Assembly (NCBI GenBank): GCA_021739805.1
Contig: JAIPBB010000268.1
Span: 1-7,654, forward strand
Reading direction: 5' to 3'
Length of the DNA stretch: 7,654 bases
Source: Saprospiraceae bacterium
Lineage (GTDB): Bacteria; Bacteroidota; Bacteroidia; Bacteroidales; JAIPBB01
The notes beneath the pieces were generated by a model. It was not told the DNA's origin, did not search any database, and worked only from the letters and a program-made list of their open reading frames with translations. Shown here piece after piece: positions 1 through 5,600 of the stretch (positions within the stretch are counted from its first letter, which is position 1; every line of letters begins with the position of its first letter). Position numbers and translations under genes: made by a program.

Positions 1-64
1 CCGAGAATTTGTCTTCTTCAAATTCATTACTCTAATAAATCTATAATAAAAAACATCTTTATAC

Positions 65-93
65 TTGGTAAGAATAAATTTATTTTATTTCTG
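65..93 (+). promoter_or_regulatory. Weak candidate promoter for the 183-1217 lipoprotein gene
   Basis: A TTG at 65-67 lies 18 nt before TATTTCTG (86-93), one mismatch from the Bacteroidota -7 consensus TAnnTTTG. It is correctly oriented for the downstream gene but about 90 nt from its start codon, and the region is very AT-rich, so a chance match is quite possible. Confidence 0.2.
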
Positions 94-113
94 CCACTAT
101 TAGTATAGTGGCA
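92..113 (+). terminator. Perfect 9-bp stem-loop ahead of the first gene, possible terminator of an upstream gene
   Basis: TGCCACTAT (92-100) and ATAGTGGCA (105-113) are perfect reverse complements separated by the loop TAGT. A short TTT follows on the + strand, so it may end a transcript entering from the left. It could also be a 5' leader hairpin if transcription starts near 95-100. It covers the GTG at 108 that would otherwise lengthen the first gene, which argues against that start. Confidence 0.4.
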
Positions 114-182
114 TTTAATAGAATTCTTATTATTTTAATACTGAAATTAAATAAATTATTAATTTTTCAAAATAGCAATACT

Positions 183-1217
183 ATGAAGAGTAAAATTTTA
201 TATATGACTATGATTATAGTCGCCTTAGTTATTGTTCTACATTCTTGTACAAAAAATGAGGCAGAATTAGTAAATGATGAGTCATCAACAGTCGTAATGA
301 GCCGAGAAGGAGATTATGAAACGGAAGACTTAATTAACGAATTTCTAGATCGACTTGATTTAGTTAGGGAGGATGCAGAATATGAAGGTAGTGAGGAATG
401 GGATTATTCTATTGATAGCATGCTTTGGTATATTGAAGGTGCATTGAACTATAAATTTGCATTTCCACACGAAGAAAGAGCCGGCTTATTAAAAGGTTCA
501 TTAGAACTTGACATGAACATTCAAAGTGGGGATGATGTAAATATCCTAGCAATATTAGAAGCTTATGATGAAGCTCTTGATGCTCTGGAAACAGCGTTTG
601 AATCAATTGATGAAGATGATAAGTTTTTTGTTGTCATTGACTTTGAATTGGTTGAAGAATCAGCTTATATAGATTTAGAGGCAAATTACTACTTTGGTTA
701 CAACCAAATAGCTTTGCCAGATGGAGATTGGAAAGTAACTGGTGGACAATATGGTACGGGAGGAGTTTGTAATACTTCAACTTATTTGAATTATGATGCT
801 ACTGACAAATTAGAGCAAGAACTATTTAATTCCAATTCTATCCATCAGTTAGATGTATTTTTTACTGATATAGCTTGGGAAGGTGAATGTGAAACATATG
901 GAATGAGTGACCCAAATTTTAGTTATCCACCTGCAGAAGAATCCGTATTATATCAAGAAAAACAATGGAATGCAAGCAACTTCATGACATGCTTACCGCA
1001 AAATCATATGGGTACTTATGAAGCTTCTATTATTCCTGTAATTAGTATTATTAATACAACTTTTAATAAAACTGTATTTTTTGAAGATGTGTATTGGACA
1101 TTTGTACTTGTAAATACATTAACTGACCCCTATCATCATCTCCATTCGTTAGATGTTCAAATGGGAAATGCACATCCTCGTTTATATTCTCCAAGTGGCA
1201 TGTTTTCCACACTTTAA
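183..1217 (+). CDS. Uncharacterised exported lipoprotein, 344 aa
   Basis: I do not recognise the family. The frame is open from a GTG at 108, but that start lies inside a perfect hairpin and would put 25 residues before a clean signal peptide, so ATG 183 is chosen. From there the protein has Lys2/Lys4, a hydrophobic core (about residues 5-19) and a lipobox L-H-S-C with Cys22 as the lipidation site, so it should be membrane-anchored outside the cytoplasm. The mature N-terminal third is strongly acidic and includes a segment at 74-92 (DYSIDSMLWYIEGALNYKF) resembling a motif I loosely recall from other Bacteroidota lipoproteins. Three further cysteines (196, 236, 270) and a His cluster near the C-terminus (D315-PYHHLHS-322, plus His331) are visible. 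There is no T9SS sorting domain. It ends just before a strong terminator and seems to be transcribed alone. Lipoprotein status is well supported; function is unknown. Confidence 0.8.
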   Translation: MKSKILYMTMIIVALVIVLHSCTKNEAELVNDESSTVVMSREGDYETEDLINEFLDRLDLVREDAEYEGSEEWDYSIDSMLWYIEGALNYKFAFPHEERAGLLKGSLELDMNIQSGDDVNILAILEAYDEALDALETAFESIDEDDKFFVVIDFELVEESAYIDLEANYYFGYNQIALPDGDWKVTGGQYGTGGVCNTSTYLNYDATDKLEQELFNSNSIHQLDVFFTDIAWEGECETYGMSDPNFSYPPAEESVLYQEKQWNASNFMTCLPQNHMGTYEASIIPVISIINTTFNKTVFFEDVYWTFVLVNTLTDPYHHLHSLDVQMGNAHPRLYSPSGMFSTL

Positions 1218-1228
1218 TATTATAACAA

Positions 1229-1263
1229 ATTAAGAGAATTTCAGAATATGAAATTCTCTTAAT
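1229..1263 (+). terminator. Strong stem-loop terminator after the lipoprotein gene
   Basis: The arms at 1229-1242 and 1250-1263 form a perfect 14-bp stem (core AAGAGAATTTC / GAAATTCTCTT) around the 7-nt loop AGAATAT, starting 11 nt after the stop codon of the lipoprotein gene. The right arm ends in a T-rich stretch (ATTTATT follows). The stem is AT-rich but long. It separates the two left-hand genes into independent transcripts. Confidence 0.75.
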
Positions 1264-1329
1264 ATTTATTAAATTTACAGCGTAATTTATATACTTAATT
1301 AATTCATTAAACAGTGAAACAACTATCTA

Positions 1330-2793
1330 ATGAAAAAAACAATTTTAATATTTATTTTTTTATCTAGTACACTAATAGTGTATTCTCAAGATTATTTTCA
1401 AAAGATAATTGGTTCGCCTTTAAATAGTGAGTATGGAATTCAGGCTTACGAAACATCAGATTCTAACTTTATTATTATTGGAAGAAAAAATATACCAAAT
1501 TCTTTTTTAGGTAATCCATATTTACTTAAAATAGATAGAAAAGGCAATATAATTACTGATTATTTCACACATGACTCTTCTGCATATTTCTCATATTTTC
1601 AAATTTTACAGTTTAATTCCAAAATTTTATTATATGGTATTTTGGCTAATACAAGTAATTATAAAGATTCATTGGTTTTTACTGAAATAGATGATAGTTT
1701 AAATGTATTATATACTCGGAAAATATACATTGCGGATTCATTAGGAGGAGGAATTGTATATATAAGTAATATTGGAGATAGTTTATTATTAATAGGAGGA
1801 TATAACGATTCAGTGTCGCCTTCAGCAAAAATTAACTCAATGGCATTATTACTTGATACTAATTATACTATTGTTAAAAGTAATTTTTTTATAAATATTC
1901 CTGGATGTTTAGACTCGAAACTAAATAATTTATTAAATTTAAGTGGAGACTCTTTGTTTCGTGGTTTGATAAACGGCACACCAGGTTCGAAAACTTGTCA
2001 GATTGATGTTAATGAAAATTTGGAAGTAGATTCAATATATCCAAATAAAAACCTCCCAATTAAATTTCCAATTTATTTGCATCAAAAAGACAGTTTTATA
2101 TATATTCTTGCAAGAAATAGAATTAATAGTGCCACTAAACAGCTAGTGTGTTTTAAATTGAGTCAACAATTTGATACAATTTGCTCTATGTTTTTTGGGG
2201 AGAATAATGACTATTATTATCAAGCTGCAACTAGGTGCATATCTTCTGAATCAAAATATGTTTACATTGGAGCAACGAAAGACATAAATCCAGCTGATCC
2301 ATGGTGGGGACAGCAGAACTCTTCATTTTATCTGGTAAAATTAAATGAAAATGATAGTGTGGTATGGGAAAGAAATATTGGCAATGATGCATATTATATT
2401 TTATATGATGTTTTAGCAACAAGCGATGGTGGCTGCCTGCTTACCGGAAATAGGTATGATTGGCCTACTAATTCTTATCAGATGGATATTTTTGTAGCAA
2501 AGCTTGATTCAAACGGGCAAACATCATGGATAAGGAATATTGAACTTCCTACTATTGAAATTAAGTTGTTTCCAAATCCCACATCTGATTTTATTAATAT
2601 CGAATTGCTTTCACCAAATAAACTAATTGAAAGCATAAAAGTTCTAAATTTGAATGGTCAGATTGTTTACTCGCAAAATGCGAATGCTGCTAAAACACAA
2701 ATTAATGTAAGTAAATTAGCTAGTGGAATCTATATAATAGAAGGAAGCACAAAAATGGGTTTATACTTTCGTGAAAAGTTTGTGAAGGATTGA
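1330..2793 (+). CDS. Secreted T9SS cargo protein with propeller-like repeats and type A sorting domain, 487 aa
   Basis: The N-terminus is a typical Sec signal peptide: Lys2/Lys3, a hydrophobic core at 5-17, and likely cleavage after Ser19 leaving Gln20 first. The body holds beta-rich repeats. One near 21-75 and one at about 334-400 share the pattern 'K-[IL]-[DN]-x-x-G... then TSD-x-x-[FC]-[IL]-[IL]-x-G' (TSDSNFIIIG and TSDGGCLLTG, with LLKIDRKG, YLVKLNEND and FVAKLDSNG). This is common in extracellular propeller-type proteins of Bacteroidota. Residues 409-487 form a type IX secretion type A C-terminal sorting domain: KLFPNPTSDFINI, then IKVLNLNGQIVYS, then LASGIYIIE, ending in KFVKD. Such proteins cross the outer membrane through T9SS and are attached to the surface or released. 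No catalytic domain was recognised, so the role is unknown (adhesion or surface binding are guesses). No good promoter is visible in the 66 nt after the preceding terminator. The gene converges on rfaE2 with a 7-nt gap. Confidence 0.9.
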   Translation: MKKTILIFIFLSSTLIVYSQDYFQKIIGSPLNSEYGIQAYETSDSNFIIIGRKNIPNSFLGNPYLLKIDRKGNIITDYFTHDSSAYFSYFQILQFNSKILLYGILANTSNYKDSLVFTEIDDSLNVLYTRKIYIADSLGGGIVYISNIGDSLLLIGGYNDSVSPSAKINSMALLLDTNYTIVKSNFFINIPGCLDSKLNNLLNLSGDSLFRGLINGTPGSKTCQIDVNENLEVDSIYPNKNLPIKFPIYLHQKDSFIYILARNRINSATKQLVCFKLSQQFDTICSMFFGENNDYYYQAATRCISSESKYVYIGATKDINPADPWWGQQNSSFYLVKLNENDSVVWERNIGNDAYYILYDVLATSDGGCLLTGNRYDWPTNSYQMDIFVAKLDSNGQTSWIRNIELPTIEIKLFPNPTSDFINIELLSPNKLIESIKVLNLNGQIVYSQNANAAKTQINVSKLASGIYIIEGSTKMGLYFREKFVKD

Positions 2794-2796
2794 AAT

Positions 2797-2820
2797 CAAA
2801 CTATTGTTTGCGAATTTTTT
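2797..2820 (+). terminator. Weak stem-loop plus T-run at the convergent gene junction
   Basis: CAAAC (2797-2801) pairs with GTTTG (2806-2810) around the loop TATT, and six T residues follow at 2815-2820 after CGAA. It could end the + strand T9SS-cargo transcript, but the stem is only 5 bp and the element extends into the 3' end of the opposing rfaE2 gene. No comparable T-run exists for the - strand. Confidence 0.25.
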
Positions 2821-3292
2821 CTTCAATCGCTGAAGTAGAATAACCTTCCAGGAAGTCAATTGTTTCTACTGTTCCGCCTTTTGCTTTCACAATATTGAAA
2901 CCAACAATATCTTCGGCTTTATAATCACTGCCTTTAACTAAAACATCCGGTTGGATAAATTTTATTAGTTCATAAGGAGTTTCTTCTTCAAATAAAATCA
3001 CAGCATCAACAAAACGAAGTGAAGCTAAAAGCATTGCCCTGGAGTTTTCGTCAACAATTGGTCTGTTTGAACCTTTTAGTTTTAATGTGGATTTGTCAGT
3101 GTTTAAACCAATTATTAAAATATCTCCTAAATCGGCTGCTTTCGACAAATAATCAATATGTCCTAAATGAAGTAAATCGAAACATCCATTAGTGAAAACT
3201 ATTTTTTGCCCTTTAAAGTTCCAAATGGACAATAAGGATTTTATTGATTCTTTGGTAAAGATTTTAGATTTGATTATCTCCAGTTGATTCAT
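2801..3292 (-). CDS. rfaE2: D-glycero-beta-D-manno-heptose 1-phosphate adenylyltransferase (RfaE2/HldC type), 163 aa
   Basis: A small nucleotidyltransferase of the cytidylyltransferase superfamily. It contains TNGCFDLLHLGH (residues 34-45) with the HxGH signature His42-Leu-Gly-His45, GLNTDKS (62-68), the KGSNRP segment (73-78), a Val-Lys-Gly-Ser-Asp-Tyr block (119-124) and GYSTSAI near the C-terminus (150-156). Together these match the RfaE domain II family, which transfers AMP from ATP to heptose 1-phosphate to give ADP-heptose for LPS-type inner core sugars. The length fits a stand-alone enzyme. The kinase half found in fused HldE proteins is absent, so a separate HldA-type kinase would be needed elsewhere. 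The start overlaps the end of the upstream membrane-protein gene by 29 nt and no later Met occurs before residue 87, so translational coupling is likely. It is last in the panC operon. An adenylyltransferase for a related sugar phosphate is the main alternative. Confidence 0.9.
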   Translation of the reverse strand: MNQLEIIKSKIFTKESIKSLLSIWNFKGQKIVFTNGCFDLLHLGHIDYLSKAADLGDILIIGLNTDKSTLKLKGSNRPIVDENSRAMLLASLRFVDAVILFEEETPYELIKFIQPDVLVKGSDYKAEDIVGFNIVKAKGGTVETIDFLEGYSTSAIEEKIRKQ

Positions 3293-4292
3293 TTTTTCTT
3301 TTATTAAAACTTAAAAGTATTAACGAAAGGCTTCCAAAAATTAGTATCATTAAGGTTTGTGCACTCCATGAAATCCATCCAAGTGCTAATCCTGTTGATT
3401 TTGGCACAAAGTATAATAAAAGCGTTGCACTTACTATTATTGGGTATAAGCCTATTCCTCCCGGGGTAACCATAATTCCAAAAGAACCTAAAACTAAAAC
3501 AGCTAATCCAACACCAAGTCCAAGTTTTGATGTTTCAGGAAAACAGAAAAAACATAAATAAATCATTAGAAAATATAAAACCCATATTGCCATGGTTTCT
3601 AAAATAAATATTGTGGGCTTTTTCAATTGAGTCAAAGATTTTAATCCCTGCCAAAAACCAAATAGTAATTCTTTAATTTTAATGTATATTTTACTTTTTT
3701 CGAGTCTTTTCTTAAAAATAATAAACAACAAAACAATAACAATAACAATAGTAAGGAGTAAGTATCCGACTAAGTGATCAACAGCAAAAAATGAAAATTT
3801 TTCTGAAATTTTTGGATATAAATCGTTTTGTAAATAATTGTTAATTATATTATATTGAGTTACAATTGTAATAAAAAAAAGAATAAAAAACACTAGTAAG
3901 TCTAAAGCTCTCTCAGTTATTACAGTACCAAGAGCTTTGTTTATTGGAATTTTTTCATATCTGTTTAATATACCACATCTGGTAACTTCACCCAAGCGTG
4001 GGAAAGCCATATTAGCCAAATAACCAATCATTACAGCATAGAAAGTGTTTTTTAATGATGGATTATAGCCCATAGGCCTTAGCAAACGCCTCCATCTTCG
4101 TGCTCTTATCAAATGACTTAATAAACCCAAAATTATACATAGAATTACCCAGGAATATTTAGCACTTTTAAATGATTCCCAAATATCATTTCGTTCACTT
4201 GGTGAAAGATCTTTGATAGAAAGCCATACCAATACTATTCCTAATGAAAGGAAGAAAAGAAATTTAACTGAGGTTAGTAAACCTTTTTTCAA
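3264..4292 (-). CDS. UPF0104 / lysylphosphatidylglycerol synthase transmembrane-region family protein, 342 aa
   Basis: A polytopic inner-membrane protein with about eight hydrophobic segments, at roughly residues 8-26, 46-62, 82-97, 129-146, 173-192, 227-250, 256-275 and 300-328. Family hallmarks are visible: FPRLGEVTR (97-105) followed by a conserved ERALDL (127-132), and TPGGIGLYP (275-283). These match the integral-membrane family (UPF0104, LPG_synthase_TM) related to the N-terminal half of MprF. The C-terminal aminoacyl-transferase domain of MprF is absent, so lysyl-phosphatidylglycerol synthesis should not be assumed; lipid or polyprenyl-linked substrate handling is the usual guess for stand-alone members. 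The start is 3 nt after panD and the end overlaps rfaE2 by 29 nt, so it sits inside the operon. Next to an ADP-heptose enzyme, an envelope role is plausible, but that is inference. The exact substrate is unknown. Confidence 0.85.
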   Translation of the reverse strand: MKKGLLTSVKFLFFLSLGIVLVWLSIKDLSPSERNDIWESFKSAKYSWVILCIILGLLSHLIRARRWRRLLRPMGYNPSLKNTFYAVMIGYLANMAFPRLGEVTRCGILNRYEKIPINKALGTVITERALDLLVFFILFFITIVTQYNIINNYLQNDLYPKISEKFSFFAVDHLVGYLLLTIVIVIVLLFIIFKKRLEKSKIYIKIKELLFGFWQGLKSLTQLKKPTIFILETMAIWVLYFLMIYLCFFCFPETSKLGLGVGLAVLVLGSFGIMVTPGGIGLYPIIVSATLLLYFVPKSTGLALGWISWSAQTLMILIFGSLSLILLSFNKRKNESTGDNQI

Positions 4293-4295
4293 AAA

Positions 4296-4643
4296 TTATC
4301 TTAATTTGTTATTACTGTCGGGAAATACGATACTAGGAGTAAAAAGTTTCGCTTCTTCGAAATCCATTAAACCGTAAGAGACAATAATTATCAAATCTCC
4401 AATCGTAACTCGGTGAGCTGCAGCTCCATTGACACCAATAATGCCTGAGCCTCTTTCGCCTTTGATTACATAAGTTTCAAAACGTTCGCCATTACTAATA
4501 TTGTAGATGTGAACTTTTTCATTCTCGATTAGATTTGTAGCATCCAGTAAATCTTCATCAATAGCTATGCTACCGATGTAGTCTAGGTCAGCCTGTGTTA
4601 CGGTTGCCCTGTGAATTTTCGATTTAAGTACTTCTATTTGCAT
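4296..4643 (-). CDS. panD: Aspartate 1-decarboxylase (pyruvoyl-dependent), 115 aa
   Basis: PanD decarboxylates L-aspartate to beta-alanine, the amine half of pantothenate, in the cytoplasm. The protein has the family's short length and the self-cleavage site Gly24-Ser25 (YIGSIAID), at which Ser25 becomes the pyruvoyl group. Other hallmark residues are in register: Lys9 in the N-terminal [12 protein letters not shown] block, Arg54, Thr57 and Tyr58 in [10 protein letters not shown], Asn72 with the GAAAHR loop (73-78), and [10 protein letters not shown] later. It follows panC by 15 nt and precedes the UPF0104 gene by 3 nt, so it is co-transcribed, and its product feeds PanC directly. No zymogen-processing partner is visible, as expected outside enterobacteria. 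A possible internal promoter lies just ahead of it. Identification is very secure. Confidence 0.97.
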   Translation of the reverse strand: MQIEVLKSKIHRATVTQADLDYIGSIAIDEDLLDATNLIENEKVHIYNISNGERFETYVIKGERGSGIIGVNGAAAHRVTIGDLIIIVSYGLMDFEEAKLFTPSIVFPDSNNKLR

Positions 4644-4650
4644 GGGGCTG

Positions 4651-4683
4651 CAAAATTACTAAAAAATTACATTATCAATCAAA
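4651..4683 (-). promoter_or_regulatory. Possible internal promoter at the panC/panD junction
   Basis: On the - strand TTTG (complement of 4680-4683) lies 21 nt before TAATTTTG (complement of 4651-4658), an exact fit to TAnnTTTG. The predicted start site would fall at or within a few bases of the panD ATG, implying a nearly leaderless transcript. Sequence this AT-rich gives such matches by chance, so confidence is low. Confidence 0.2.
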
Positions 4684-5498
4684 CGAATTTCATCAATATT
4701 TACTACAATGCATCCAATTGCTATTTTTGAATCATGCCAATCCTTTATGGGTAATAAGGTTTCGGCATTTGCAATTTCGAAATATTCAATCTCCATTTCC
4801 TGGAAATTGTTTATTTTCTTATTAACGAATTCTTTCATTTCGAGTACTGATAGCTTATTTTTTAGTGTTTTTGCTTCAGCCAAAACTTTGAAAATATTTG
4901 GGGCTATTTCTCTTCCATGTTTTGATAATCTTAAATTCCTCGAACTCATTGCCAACCCATCCTTTTCTCTAATAATTGGATATGGAATAATTTCAACATT
5001 AAGTTTACAGATTTCAGTAAGCTTTTTAATTATAAGTAATTGCTGAAAGTCTTTTTCACCAAAATATGCTTTATGAGGTTCAATAATTTCAAACAATTTT
5101 TTTACCACAATTGCAACACCGTTAAAATGACCCGGACGTGAATTGCCTTCCATTACTTTGTCAAGATGCCCAAAATCAAATATAGTATCATCCGGTTTGG
5201 GGTACATTTCATCTACAGATGGATTAAAAAGATAATCGCAATCATTATTTTGAAGTAGCTTAATATCATTAGTAATTACTCTTGGATATTTTTCTAAATC
5301 TTCTTTATTGTTAAATTGAATTGGATTAACAAAAATGCTGCAAACAACGATATCGTTATCTTGTTTAGCTTTTTGAATAAGAGATAAATGACCATCGTGC
5401 AGTGCACCCATAGTTGGAACAAATCCAATTGTTTTGTTTTTTTCTTTTTCGAGAATAAGTGCTGATTTTATATCAGCTATAGTGTTAATTATATTCAT
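4659..5498 (-). CDS. panC: Pantothenate synthetase (pantoate--beta-alanine ligase), 279 aa
   Basis: PanC joins D-pantoate and beta-alanine using ATP, through a pantoyl-adenylate, to make pantothenate for CoA synthesis. The sequence shows the family's landmarks in order: VPTMGALHDGH (27-37) with the HxGH nucleotide-binding motif His34-Asp-Gly-His37, VNPIQF (57-62), the Arg-Pro-Gly-His-Phe-Asn-Gly-Val loop (121-128), YFGEKDFQQL (145-154), and the KMSKS-like MSSRN (184-188) within REKDGLAMSSRNLRLS. Length is normal at about 280 aa. It is first in the - strand operon with panD, whose product is its substrate; panB is not in the window. The start at 5498 sits about 22 nt downstream of a TAnnTTTG promoter match, leaving a short leader. 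All key motifs are intact and it should be active. Confidence 0.97.
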   Translation of the reverse strand: MNIINTIADIKSALILEKEKNKTIGFVPTMGALHDGHLSLIQKAKQDNDIVVCSIFVNPIQFNNKEDLEKYPRVITNDIKLLQNNDCDYLFNPSVDEMYPKPDDTIFDFGHLDKVMEGNSRPGHFNGVAIVVKKLFEIIEPHKAYFGEKDFQQLLIIKKLTEICKLNVEIIPYPIIREKDGLAMSSRNLRLSKHGREIAPNIFKVLAEAKTLKNKLSVLEMKEFVNKKINNFQEMEIEYFEIANAETLLPIKDWHDSKIAIGCIVVNIDEIRLIDNVIF

Positions 5499-5519
5499 AT
5501 AATAATTTTATTATAAAAA

Positions 5520-5553
5520 CAAAGCTAAAACTTAAATTTGAATAAGTCCCAAA
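5520..5553 (-). promoter_or_regulatory. Promoter for the panC-panD-UPF0104-rfaE2 operon
   Basis: On the - strand, TAGCTTTG (complement of 5520-5527) fits the Bacteroidota -7 consensus TAnnTTTG exactly, and a TTTG (complement of 5550-5553) lies 22 nt upstream, slightly longer than the usual 19-21. It would start transcription near 5513, about 15 nt ahead of panC. Location, orientation and the absence of any other upstream gene support it. Confidence 0.6.
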
Positions 5554-5568
5554 TTTTTCATACTTTTG
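5537..5568 (+). promoter_or_regulatory. Promoter for the GT5-like / DUF4270 transcript
   Basis: TTTG (5537-5540) is followed after 20 nt by TACTTTTG (5561-5568), a full match to the -33/-7 pair of the Bacteroidota primary sigma factor. Transcription would begin near 5575, leaving a leader of roughly 25 nt before the ATG at 5601. Its -33 region interleaves with that of the opposing panC promoter. Confidence 0.75.
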
Positions 5569-5600
5569 CATTTACTTTTTTAAAACCAACAAATTAACCA

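Noticed and set aside
5..25. Small inverted repeat GAATTTG / CAAATTC with a 7-nt loop
   Set aside because: A 7-bp AT-rich stem with no T-run after it; expected by chance in this composition.
1..27. Possible start of a - strand gene running off the left edge (ATG at complement 25-27, Met-Asn-Leu-Lys-Lys-Thr...)
   Set aside because: Only nine codons are visible and short + strand reading frames through the same bases look equally plausible, so no gene can be supported.
108..182. N-terminal extension of the first lipoprotein from GTG 108
   Set aside because: The GTG lies within the right arm of a perfect hairpin, and the extra 25 residues would precede a complete signal peptide with lipobox that starts naturally at ATG 183.
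409..606. 65-codon open frame on the - strand inside the first lipoprotein gene
   Set aside because: Antisense shadow of a gene with a clear signal peptide; no start context or motif of its own.
2231..2422. 63-codon open frame on the - strand inside the T9SS cargo gene
   Set aside because: Antisense shadow within a conserved repeat region; no supporting features.
3722..3752. Low-complexity 'aataac' repeats considered as a microsatellite
   Set aside because: On the coding strand they encode an Ile/Val-rich transmembrane helix of the UPF0104 protein, so composition explains the pattern.
4708..5046. 112-codon open frame on the + strand antisense to panC
   Set aside because: It lies wholly within the well-conserved panC gene, and its translation shows no recognisable domain; a shadow frame.
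5461..5477. 6-bp hairpin GCTGAT / ATCAGC at the 5' end of panC, considered as a regulatory element
   Set aside because: It lies in coding sequence for the normal PanC N-terminus, the stem is short and nothing else suggests attenuation or a riboswitch.
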